Below, one piece after another: positions 1 through 6,930 of a DNA stretch of 12,805 nucleotides. Below the pieces are notes generated by a model. The model was given only the letters and a program-made list of their open reading frames with translations. It was not told the origin of the DNA and ran no database searches. The first letter of the stretch is position 1. Each line of letters starts with the position of its first letter. The position numbers and the translations under genes were made by a program. Origin of the DNA: Planctomycetota bacterium (GTDB taxonomy: Bacteria; Planctomycetota; Phycisphaerae; Phycisphaerales; SM1A02); NCBI GenBank assembly GCA_003671065.1, contig QWPU01000055.1:1-12805 (forward strand), in the 5' to 3' direction.

Positions 1-150
1 GGGCGCGATGGGCGCAGTCACCGCGTCTCCACTCGGCGGGTCCTCCGCACGCACCAACGCGCACGCGCTCGCAGCAGCACTTGCCGCAGCAAGAGTGACG
101 AAGAACTCGCGTCGTGTCGGAATCACAGCGTCGGCGGCATGGTCAAGCAT
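1..150 (-). CDS. N-terminus of a Tat-exported protein (partial, runs off the left edge)
   Basis: The complement reads as an open frame from ATG at 150 to the window edge, giving 50 residues. Residues 12-18 (TRREFFV) match the twin-arginine motif. They are followed by an alanine-rich hydrophobic stretch (about 18-33) and a likely cleavage region near VRA-ED at 33-37. This is a typical Tat leader, which in planctomycetes often precedes periplasmic oxidoreductases, DUF1501 proteins or other folded exported proteins; the mature domain is outside the window, so no function is given. A Cys at residue 30 sits in a weak lipobox-like context (ASAC). A TTG about 10 codons upstream is an alternative start, and no clear Shine-Dalgarno is seen. 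The gene is divergent from the DUF4190-like gene at 205, and the 54-bp gap must hold both promoters. Confidence 0.6.
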   Translation of the reverse strand, partial: MLDHAADAVIPTRREFFVTLAAASAAASACALVRAEDPPSGDAVTAPIAP

Positions 151-204
151 GCGCGCAGCGTAACGCGAGGTAGACTTCAAACTTAACTTCAGGCGAGACT
201 TTCT

Positions 205-855
205 ATGACGACTGAACAAACCAACGACAACTCCGCCAATGATCCTCGTCCACTCGAGTCGCGCTTCGAAGCGACCACGCCACCGCGCCATCACGACGAA
301 GTCCCACTCCCGCCGCCAGTTGCGCCACTGCGCGCGAACACACTCGGTCTCGTCGCGTTCATACTCTCGCTCGTCGGCTTCTGCGTGCCGTTCGTCGCGT
401 CGCTCGCAGCGCTCATCTGCGGCATCATCGCCGTGCGGCGTCAACCACGCGGCCTCGCCATTGCAGCCATCGTGATTTCATGTTTGAGCGGATGCGTCAG
501 CGGTTTCACGCTCGCAGCACTGCTACCCGCGCTCGCCATTGGAAAAAACGCTGCGAAGGTGGCGAAGACAAATATCAGCGGAAACGAAGTGTTGTTGCGC
601 GTGAGCGAATTCAAAGTCGATCAGCGCACGCTTCCGAAAGACCTCGTCGAATGCTACGGCGACGAGATCCCACCATTTGACGCGTGGGGCACTCCACTCA
701 AATTGGTCATCGAAACCGAAGGCACCACAACAAACATCTTCGTCTGGAGCGCAGGCAAAGACGCCGTGTGGGATTCAGAAGATGACTGGGTTGTCGCTTG
801 CGAGCCGCCAACAGCCGCAGCTGATAAGGCCTACAACGAAAGCGGAATGAAATGA
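205..855 (+). CDS. DUF4190-like membrane protein with type II secretion G-like C-terminus
   Basis: This 216-residue protein begins with a polar, proline-rich cytoplasmic segment (1-44). Hydrophobic segments follow at about 46-77 and 83-112, separated by a basic turn (RRQPRG, 78-83). The order 'NTLGLVAFILSLVG...ICGIIAVRR...GLAIAAIVIS' resembles DUF4190, a small membrane domain that is common in planctomycetes and has no known activity. The C-terminus (about 125-200) contains 'DAWGTPLKL' and 'WSAGKDAVWDSEDDWV', which resemble the end of type II secretion pseudopilin G-like domains ('DPWGNPY...GADG...EDD'), where the acidic loop can bind calcium. It lacks the N-terminal prepilin leader of true pseudopilins. 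An AGGCGAG stretch about 8 nt before the ATG is a weak ribosome binding site. The domain calls rest on motif resemblance only and the role is unknown. Confidence 0.8.
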   Translation: MTTEQTNDNSANDPRPLESRFEATTPPRHHDEVPLPPPVAPLRANTLGLVAFILSLVGFCVPFVASLAALICGIIAVRRQPRGLAIAAIVISCLSGCVSGFTLAALLPALAIGKNAAKVAKTNISGNEVLLRVSEFKVDQRTLPKDLVECYGDEIPPFDAWGTPLKLVIETEGTTTNIFVWSAGKDAVWDSEDDWVVACEPPTAAADKAYNESGMK

Positions 856-861
856 CGCATC

Positions 862-881
862 GCGGCGTTCACTCACGCCGC
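862..881. terminator. Stem-loop between convergent genes, possible bidirectional terminator
   Basis: A perfect 7-bp inverted repeat (GCGGCGT / ACGCCGC) with a 6-nt loop lies where the plus-strand gene ending at 855 meets the minus-strand gene ending at 873. The stop codon of the minus-strand gene overlaps the loop and the first base of the left-hand plus-strand stem arm. Neither strand has a good run of T after the stem, so an intrinsic terminator is only a possibility; its placement is the main support. Confidence 0.35.
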
Positions 882-1859
882 CAAAATCCGCGATGTCGGC
901 TCCGCGCCGATCGCGACTTCAATGCCTCGGCGATCAACCATGATCGCGATGTTGCTGAGTACGGCATGCGCGCTCGGCGGCACGCGCATCGACGCGCCTG
1001 CGCGCATCGCTCGTTGCAGCGTCGCGTTGAAGTTTTCGCGATGCACTGTTGCAATCGGTAACCAACGGCTCTCTCGCTCCGTCGCAGTCGTCTTCTCAAG
1101 ACTCGCCACCGCGCGACCGCCGTTGACGAACACCATCGTCTGCGTGTCGCGACCATTTGGCAGCGGCGACGCGGTCCAATCGAAGAGCGAGCACCAGAAG
1201 CGCACGCTCACCATTGGTTCGGTCGAACGCAACTCATCCCAACCGAGCGAGCCGCTTCCGATGGTGCGTCGATCGTCGCCGCCGCTGATCACCGTGAGCG
1301 TTGCACCTGTTGGATCGCTGATCACCGCGCGGCGATCGAGCCCGAGGATGCCCGACGGTTCGTGTCGCACTGAACCGCCGCATTCGAGCGCGAGTTCGCA
1401 GACCACATCAACATTTGGCACGCGCAAGTAGGTGCTCCAGTGCGGCGCTTCATCTACATCAAGGTGCACGCCGCCCGCAACATGAAGGCCCTGACTCATA
1501 ACCGTTGTGTACTCACTGGCCTCGCCGCGCGAACGCGTGATCACATCGCCTTCGAGAATCTCAGAAAGAAAGCGCGCGCTGGCATCGGGTTGCGCAGAGT
1601 GGAACTCATGCCACGAGATCGAGCCAGGATGCACGCTGATTGAGCGCGGTGCATTGCGCGAGATCAACGCGCGGCTAGCTGGCGCGATCTCAATTCGAGG
1701 CTTCATTTCAAGGGCGAAAGTGGTGGCGCGGTCGGTGGCCGATCGCCGCGGTCCATCGATTGGGGCGATGGAATCAAGGCTCGCTGACGCACGCTTCACG
1801 ATGCAATCGAAGGTCACTTCGTTGAACGAAGGCACGGTGTTTCGGCGCTCTGGGAGCAT
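873..1859 (-). CDS. Two-domain VOC (glyoxalase/bleomycin-resistance fold) protein
   Basis: With the ATG at 1859 the protein has 328 residues. It carries two VOC-type modules: the first at about 81-192, opening with 'SISWHEFHS' and closing with 'DPTGATLTVIS', and the second at about 204-320, opening with 'LGWDELRS'. The VOC fold is used by glyoxalases, dioxygenases and drug-binding proteins. Usual metal-ligand positions (His early, Glu on the last strand) are not convincingly conserved, so it may be a binding protein or a non-glyoxalase enzyme, and the substrate is unknown. The start is uncertain: ATG 1859 has AAAGG 8 nt upstream and the extra frame has coding-like codon use, while ATG 1706 would give 277 residues, closer to a typical double-VOC length. 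The frame stays open to a TTG at 1931. The gene converges with the DUF4190-like gene and has no same-strand partner nearby. Confidence 0.8.
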   Translation of the reverse strand: MLPERRNTVPSFNEVTFDCIVKRASASLDSIAPIDGPRRSATDRATTFALEMKPRIEIAPASRALISRNAPRSISVHPGSISWHEFHSAQPDASARFLSEILEGDVITRSRGEASEYTTVMSQGLHVAGGVHLDVDEAPHWSTYLRVPNVDVVCELALECGGSVRHEPSGILGLDRRAVISDPTGATLTVISGGDDRRTIGSGSLGWDELRSTEPMVSVRFWCSLFDWTASPLPNGRDTQTMVFVNGGRAVASLEKTTATERESRWLPIATVHRENFNATLQRAMRAGASMRVPPSAHAVLSNIAIMVDRRGIEVAIGAEPTSRILAA

Positions 1860-1867
1860 GATGAAGG

Positions 1868-1872
1868 CCTTT
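1868..1872 (-). promoter_or_regulatory. Shine-Dalgarno-like AAAGG before the VOC gene
   Basis: On the minus strand AAAGG (within GAGAAAGG) lies 8 nt before the ATG at 1859. It is the main reason for preferring this start over ATG 1706, which has no comparable site. Confidence 0.4.
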
Positions 1873-2014
1873 CTCAAGCGCTGCGCTGCAGCGGAAGTTA
1901 CTGACAATTGGCGGCGAGATGAGAAGCCCAACCAAGCGGCGGCCTTTCGCCGATTTTTCTACTGATTTCATAAGCCAACAGATGGCAACTCTTCGTTACA
2001 CTAGTCCTCCCCTC

Positions 2015-2088
<74 letters not shown>

Positions 2089-2089
<1 letters not shown>

Positions 2090-2140
2090 TTAGAGAAGAC
2101 CGTTAGAGAACACGGTTAGAGAACACGGTTAGAGAACACG
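2089..2140 (+). repeat. 13-bp tandem repeat directly after tRNA-Pro
   Basis: Three perfect head-to-tail copies of GTTAGAGAACACG occupy 2102-2114, 2115-2127 and 2128-2140. A diverged copy (ATTAGAGAAGACC, three mismatches) at 2089-2101 starts on the tRNA discriminator base itself. With the diverged copy the array therefore abuts the mature tRNA 3' end. It lies in the trailer of the tRNA transcript. Pairing within it is weak (a 5-bp ACCGT/ACGGT stem at 2099-2116), so a terminator or processing role is not shown. Confidence 0.85.
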
Positions 2141-2237
2141 ACGAGAAACAGCTCTGCGATCTTGTGGGGTTGTATTCGTGTTGGAGCGGAGACGGCGCGG
2201 GGCAATGCGCGCCGTTGCTACGCGTTTCATCCGCACT

Positions 2238-3173
2238 ATGACCTCGATTTCAACTTTGCTTCGCCGCGTGGGCGCGTTGGTAACCGTCCTTGTTTCGCTG
2301 AGTGCTGCGCGCGCGGAAGGCGTCACGCGCACTTGGACCGTGGCTGGAACGGACCGTACGGCGATCGTGCATCTGCCCGCGACTGATCCCGCGAAGACGC
2401 TTGGGACCGAGAGGCAGCCGATCGCATCGCCGCTCATCTTCGCGTTTCACGGTCACGGAGGTCGCGCTCAGTTTGTCGAGCGCGCGCTGCACTTTCAGAA
2501 GGAATGGCCGCAGGCAGTCGTGGTGTATCCGCAAGGGCTTCCGACGAAAACGAGCCTCGATCCGAAGGGCACGGGAACTGGTTGGCAGATTCGCGCGGGG
2601 ACGAATGAGGATCGCGATCTCGCGTTCGTCGATGCGATCGTGGCATCACTGCGCGCCGAAGGTTGGATTGACGACACGCGCATCTACGCGGCGGGTCACT
2701 CCAACGGCGGCGGATTCACCTACGCGCTGTGGGACGCGCGACACGATCTCTTCGCAGCGGTGGCGCTCATCGCGACGGGTTCACTTGAGTTGTCGAAGTT
2801 GAAGCCGCTGCCTTGCATGCACATTGCGGGGCGCGGCGACAAGATCGTGAAGATCAGTTTCCAAGAGAAGGTCATGAAGGAAGAGAGAGTCGTCAACGGC
2901 AGCGTCGGCGAAGGCGTTGAGTGGGCGACGAATTGCACGCAGTGGTCTTCAGAAGGCGCGAGCGCGTTCGTCGCGATGATTACGGATGGTGGACATGGGA
3001 TTCCGACGGAAGCGCCGCCGCTGATGGTGCGGTTCTTCAAGGAGCAGGTGAAGGAAGTCGTGAAGGTTGATGTGAAAACTGATGTGAAGGTTGATGTGAA
3101 AACTGAGCCTGCGACGCCTCAACCCGCTGGTTTGCCGAAGTCTCATTCAATCATCATCATCACCGACAAGTGA
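2238..3173 (+). CDS. Secreted alpha/beta-hydrolase, PHB depolymerase/feruloyl esterase type
   Basis: From ATG 2238 the protein has 311 residues and a Sec signal peptide: basic start with RR at 9-10, hydrophobic core about 11-23, cleavage near ARA-EG at 24-28. The hydrolase core shows the oxyanion segment HGHGG (71-75), the nucleophile elbow GHSNGG with Ser155, the likely acid Asp201 in 'GRGDKIV', and the likely His253 in 'DGGHGIP'. This layout fits the COG3509 (LpqC-like) group of esterases that cleave polyhydroxybutyrate or feruloyl/acetyl esters outside the cell; the true substrate is unknown. After the core there is a Lys/Val/Asp repeat tail (about 270-288) and a Pro-rich end. ATG 2205 and TTG 2178 are possible earlier starts but would lengthen the signal peptide n-region; none has a clear Shine-Dalgarno. 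Its last 27 nt overlap the 3' end of the convergent ABC gene. Confidence 0.85.
   Translation: MTSISTLLRRVGALVTVLVSLSAARAEGVTRTWTVAGTDRTAIVHLPATDPAKTLGTERQPIASPLIFAFHGHGGRAQFVERALHFQKEWPQAVVVYPQGLPTKTSLDPKGTGTGWQIRAGTNEDRDLAFVDAIVASLRAEGWIDDTRIYAAGHSNGGGFTYALWDARHDLFAAVALIATGSLELSKLKPLPCMHIAGRGDKIVKISFQEKVMKEERVVNGSVGEGVEWATNCTQWSSEGASAFVAMITDGGHGIPTEAPPLMVRFFKEQVKEVVKVDVKTDVKVDVKTEPATPQPAGLPKSHSIIIITDK
3060..3107 (+). repeat. 24-bp tandem duplication in the esterase C-terminal tail
   Basis: Two adjacent 24-nt units (3060-3083 and 3084-3107) are identical except for the last base. They encode VKVDVKTD followed by VKVDVKTE. The preceding GTGAAGGAAGTC resembles half a unit. The repeat sits outside the catalytic core. 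Confidence 0.85.
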
Positions 3174-5003
3174 CGCAATCGTTTCTTGCTTCGCTTCATC
3201 TTTGAGGTGCAGCAGCTCGCGGGCTTTATCCGCGGCGAACTGATTGGTGTAGAGCTCCCAATAGCGACCGCGCCGCGCGAGGAGTTCGCGGTGCGTGCCT
3301 TGCTCGTGGATCGCGCCGCGCTCAATCACCAAGATCACATCGGCGCGCCGAATTGTTGAGAGTCGGTGCGCGACGACAAAGGCGATGCGACCCTTGAGCA
3401 CTTCGTCGACGCCTGCTTGGACGAGTCGTTCGGTCGCAGTGTCAATGGAACTTGTCGCTTCATCCATCACAAGAATCTGCGGATCGCGCAGCACCGCACG
3501 CGCGAGCGCGACGAGTTGTCGTTGTCCAGTTGAAAGACGCTCGCCGCCTTCGCCGACTTCGGTGTCGTAGCTGTGTTCGAGTTCGATGATGAAGCCGTGA
3601 GCGCGCACGCGACGCGCCGCGGCTTCGATGTCGGCGTCAGTTGCTTCGAGACGACCGTAGCGAATGTTCTCGCGCACGCTGCCAGCAAAGAGATGCGCGA
3701 CTTGCGGAACGATGCCGATTTGTTCAGTAAACCACGCGAGCGCATGATCGCGGTAATCAATGCCGTTGAGCGTGATGCGTCCCGCGCGTGGTTCGTAAAA
3801 GCGCGTGGCGAGCGAGACGATGGTGCTCTTGCCGCCGCCTGTTGAACCGACGAGGGCGATGGTTTGTCCTCGACGCGCGCGCAGTGAAAAGTCACTGAGC
3901 ACGGGCACGCCTTCACGATAGAAGAACGACACATTGTCGAACGCGAGTTCTTCGATGCGCTGCGCGTGCGCTGAGGGCGTCATCGCGGTTGCACTGTCAG
4001 TGATAGTTGGTTGCGTGGCGAGAAGTGAAGAGATGCGTTCGGCAGCACTACTCGCGTTGAGAATGTCTGCGAAGCGCTGCGCGAGTTCTTGCACGGGTTG
4101 CGCGAAAAGCGCGGCAAACTGCATGAATGCGATGAGTTTTCCGAGTGTGATGCCTTCCTTTGTCAAGACTTCACTCGCACCTTGCCACAAGATGACGGCG
4201 GCGCCCGTTGCGGCAAGCGCGGCGATGAGCGGCAAGTAGACGCTTGAAAGCACGGCGCTGCGCATCGCCCAGTGATTCATCTCGCTCGACAATCGTTGGA
4301 ACTCAGCGAGGTTGTCGGCTTCACGCACGAGCGTCTTGGTGGTGCGCGCGCCGAGCAACATCTCTGCATACGACGCGGTCATCGCACTGGAAAGGCGACG
4401 CGCTTCGCGACCAGCACGCACGAGGTAGCGCTGAAAGATCACGCTCGTCAGCACCATGATCGGAACCGCGCTCAGGGCCCACACTGCAAGGCGCGCGTCG
4501 ATGACAAACATGGTGCCGATCACGCCGAGCAAGATTGCTGAGCACCACGACGCATCGAGAATGCACCACGGCAATAGGCCTGAAACCTTCGAGCAATCGG
4601 CGGTCAAGCGCGAGACCAGCCAACCAGTTGGGCGCACATCGAAGTACGCGGGCTCGAGTGATTGGAGTTTGGCGAAACAATCGCGGCGCAATTGATCGGC
4701 GGTGTGCGTTGCGACGATTCCTGCGCAAGCGATGAAGGTCCAGACGCCGAGAGCGAAGACGATGAAGAGCGCGCAGTAGAGCGTGATCGTCGGCGCGAGT
4801 GACGCATTTGCGCCGAGTTTTGCTTCATCAACGAGATGACCGACAAGAAGCGGCAGCGCGGTTTCGATCGCGGCCACGATGATGCCGCCAACGATGAGAC
4901 CAGTGACGGCGACTTTGTGCGCGAGCGCGCGCGAGAGAATCGGTCGCCACACGCGCATGCTGAAACGAGCGTGCGCGTCGTCAGTGCGATGGATTTCAGA
5001 CAT
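3147..5003 (-). CDS. ABC exporter half-transporter, catalytically complete Walker B (subunit 2 of a heterodimer)
   Basis: The 618-residue protein fuses an N-terminal exporter-type membrane domain (about 20-330, with hydrophobic segments) to a C-terminal ATPase domain (about 350-580). Visible motifs are Walker A GSTGGGKST (386-394), Q-loop Gln434, signature LSTGQRQ (490-496), Walker B 'ILVMDEAT' with catalytic Glu515, and H-loop His546. The signature has Thr in place of the usual Gly (LSGGQ). The next gene upstream encodes a partner with the complementary defect, so the two probably form a heterodimeric exporter like TM287/288 or BmrCD, using ATP to move a lipid, peptide or drug-like substrate out of the cytoplasm. 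The start at ATG 5003 is chosen because it overlaps the upstream stop by 8 nt and has GAGG 6 nt before it; the frame itself is open to a TTG at 5042. The C-terminus ends in four Asp codons inside the overlap with the convergent esterase gene. Confidence 0.92.
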   Translation of the reverse strand: MSEIHRTDDAHARFSMRVWRPILSRALAHKVAVTGLIVGGIIVAAIETALPLLVGHLVDEAKLGANASLAPTITLYCALFIVFALGVWTFIACAGIVATHTADQLRRDCFAKLQSLEPAYFDVRPTGWLVSRLTADCSKVSGLLPWCILDASWCSAILLGVIGTMFVIDARLAVWALSAVPIMVLTSVIFQRYLVRAGREARRLSSAMTASYAEMLLGARTTKTLVREADNLAEFQRLSSEMNHWAMRSAVLSSVYLPLIAALAATGAAVILWQGASEVLTKEGITLGKLIAFMQFAALFAQPVQELAQRFADILNASSAAERISSLLATQPTITDSATAMTPSAHAQRIEELAFDNVSFFYREGVPVLSDFSLRARRGQTIALVGSTGGGKSTIVSLATRFYEPRAGRITLNGIDYRDHALAWFTEQIGIVPQVAHLFAGSVRENIRYGRLEATDADIEAAARRVRAHGFIIELEHSYDTEVGEGGERLSTGQRQLVALARAVLRDPQILVMDEATSSIDTATERLVQAGVDEVLKGRIAFVVAHRLSTIRRADVILVIERGAIHEQGTHRELLARRGRYWELYTNQFAADKARELLHLKDEAKQETIASLVGDDDD

Positions 5004-6918
5004 CGACGACCTCGGCTTCAACGAGGTCATTGAGGTCACCAAGCGCGTCAGTCACAGTGGTCTGGATCTGCCAGAGCGTTTGATAGAGGCCACTCGACGC
5101 GATGAGTTGCGCGTGCGTACCGCGTTGAACCACGCGACCACCATCAAGCACGAGAATGAGATCAGCTTCCATCACAGCGGAGAGTCGATGGGCGACGATG
5201 ATTTTCGTCGGCGCGCTCTTCGCGTCGTGGCCGTTCATACGCAGCGCGGTAAGAATCGACGCTTCAGTGTGTGTGTCCACTGCGCTCAGCGCATCATCAA
5301 GCACGAGCAATCGCGGCTCTTGCACAATCGCGCGCGCAATCGCGACGCGTTGGCGTTGACCGCCTGAAAGGGTCATGCCTTTTTCGCCGACCACGGTGTC
5401 GTAGCCTTCAGGAAATGCAACGAGCGTGTCGTGAATGCATGCGACATGCGCGGCGTGTTCAAGCGTCGCCGCGTGCGCGTTGACCGCGCGCGTTCCCGCA
5501 AGAATGTTCTCACGCAATTTCTTCGAGTAGAGAAACGGTTGTTGCAGCACAGTGCCGATCACGCCGCGAATCGACGCGCGCGCTACACGCGCGAGTGGGT
5601 GACCATCAACCGCAATCACGCCCGCATCAGGTTCATGCAAGCGCAACAACAACTGCAGAATCGTGGTCTTTCCGCTGCCACTTGGTCCAACGAGCCCGAG
5701 CATCTGTCCCGCTGCGAGTTCAAAACTCAAGTCATCAAGCACTTTCGGACCGCCGCGATGCGCGAAGCTCACGCGTTCAAATCGAACCGCGAGACCAACT
5801 CCACTCACGGCAAGCGTGATCGCTTCACTCGGTGCTGGATCAAGATCGCGCTCTTCTTTGCGCGCGAGAATCTCATCAAGCCGCGCGATCGCCGCCAGCG
5901 CTTTGCCCGATTCAACCGTCATGCGACCAAGCATGCGCACGGGATAAATGAACATGCCGACAACGGTGAGAAAGTAAAAGTACGCGCCGAGTTCAAGCGT
6001 GCCGCGCGAGAGCATCCACGCGCCGAGACCGACGACGATGATCTGCTGTACGAAACACATGAGATCTGACACAGACCAGAACACCGCGAAGAGTCGGAAG
6101 AGATGCGCATCGCAATCGCGAAATGCTGCGGAAGTTTCGGCGAAACGAGCCTCTTCGTGCGCGGCGCGACCGAACGCGCGCACCGTGCGAATGCCCGTGA
6201 GATTTTCCGTGACGCCCGCAGTCATGCGCGCTTCGGCCGCTTCTTTCGCGCCAAACGATGGACCCATCTTCTTGAAGTTGATTGCGGTGTAGGCGAGAAT
6301 CGCGGGAATGATCACGATCGACGCAATCGCCATGCGCCAATCAAGCATGATCATGATCGGTAGCGGCATGAGCAACATAAGCACGGCGCGGCCCATTTCA
6401 GGCGCTTGGCTGGCGAGGAATGCGCGCATCGCTTCGATGTCGGAAGTGCAGCGTTGCACGAGATCGCCCGATGGAATCGTGTCGAGCGCGCTGCAGGGAA
6501 GTCGTTGCACATGGTCATACATGCGATCGCGAGTGCGTCGTGCGATGCGTTCAGCGGCTGCGGTTGCAAAGCGAGTTTTGAGATGAATCGCTACGCCTGA
6601 CAAGCTCGTGATGACGATCATCACAACTGCAGGAATCCACAGCGCGTGACGCACGCGTGCATCGCCGCCCATCCAATCGATGATGGTGCGCGAGATGTTC
6701 GACGCCAGCGCAGGATCGCCAAGCACCACATCAAACACAGACTGCGGAACAAGCAGCGCGAGGGCAAGCAACGCCGCGGCGGCGATGAGCGCGATGACCG
6801 CGTAGGCAAACTGCGCGTGCTCGCCTTGCGCGAATCTCGAAATCATGCGAACACCTTCGCGCAGCGTGGGCGGCGGTGGTTCTGCTTTGGGAGTGTTCGC
6901 GCTATTCGCGTCTGCCAT
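4996..6918 (-). CDS. ABC exporter half-transporter with degenerate Walker B (subunit 1 of a heterodimer)
   Basis: The 640-residue protein has an exporter membrane domain (about 30-340; clear hydrophobic segments near 37-58, 94-112, 178-214, 276-303 and 310-327) and an ATPase domain (about 375-615). Motifs are Walker A GPSGSGKTT (411-419), Q-loop Gln459, canonical signature LSGGQRQ (517-523), Walker B 'LLVLDDALS' and H-loop His577. Position 542, where the catalytic Glu should be, is Asp. That substitution marks the degenerate site of heterodimeric bacterial exporters, and the downstream gene supplies the partner with intact Glu but altered signature. The gene starts 12 bp after the stop of the Ser/Thr kinase gene, so it is probably transcribed with it. 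No good Shine-Dalgarno is seen. The substrate cannot be told from the sequence, and nearby genes do not suggest a biosynthetic product. Confidence 0.93.
   Translation of the reverse strand: MADANSANTPKAEPPPPTLREGVRMISRFAQGEHAQFAYAVIALIAAAALLALALLVPQSVFDVVLGDPALASNISRTIIDWMGGDARVRHALWIPAVVMIVITSLSGVAIHLKTRFATAAAERIARRTRDRMYDHVQRLPCSALDTIPSGDLVQRCTSDIEAMRAFLASQAPEMGRAVLMLLMPLPIMIMLDWRMAIASIVIIPAILAYTAINFKKMGPSFGAKEAAEARMTAGVTENLTGIRTVRAFGRAAHEEARFAETSAAFRDCDAHLFRLFAVFWSVSDLMCFVQQIIVVGLGAWMLSRGTLELGAYFYFLTVVGMFIYPVRMLGRMTVESGKALAAIARLDEILARKEERDLDPAPSEAITLAVSGVGLAVRFERVSFAHRGGPKVLDDLSFELAAGQMLGLVGPSGSGKTTILQLLLRLHEPDAGVIAVDGHPLARVARASIRGVIGTVLQQPFLYSKKLRENILAGTRAVNAHAATLEHAAHVACIHDTLVAFPEGYDTVVGEKGMTLSGGQRQRVAIARAIVQEPRLLVLDDALSAVDTHTEASILTALRMNGHDAKSAPTKIIVAHRLSAVMEADLILVLDGGRVVQRGTHAQLIASSGLYQTLWQIQTTVTDALGDLNDLVEAEVVDV
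5010..5013 (-). promoter_or_regulatory. Shine-Dalgarno GAGG before the second ABC gene
   Basis: On the minus strand GAGG precedes ATG 5003 by 6 nt and lies within the last codons of the first ABC gene. With the 8-nt ATG/TGA overlap it supports translational coupling of the two subunits and fixes the start of the second. Confidence 0.55.
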
Positions 6919-6930
6919 GGGGCGACGAGT

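Noticed and set aside
922..1431. Plus-strand open frame of 169 codons
   Set aside because: Antisense to the VOC gene, and the minus-strand frame gives coherent VOC domains.
1997..2002. TACACT as a -10 box for tRNA-Pro
   Set aside because: Placement upstream of the tRNA is reasonable, but no -35-like hexamer lies 16-18 bp before it, so it is too weak to list.
5431..6069. Plus-strand open frame of 212 codons
   Set aside because: Antisense to the first ABC gene; the product is rich in Arg/His with no recognisable motif.
5885..6530. GCGATCGC octamers (5885-5892, 6523-6530) as HIP1-like repeats
   Set aside because: Only two copies were noticed, within coding sequence of GC-rich composition; this is expected by chance and codon use.
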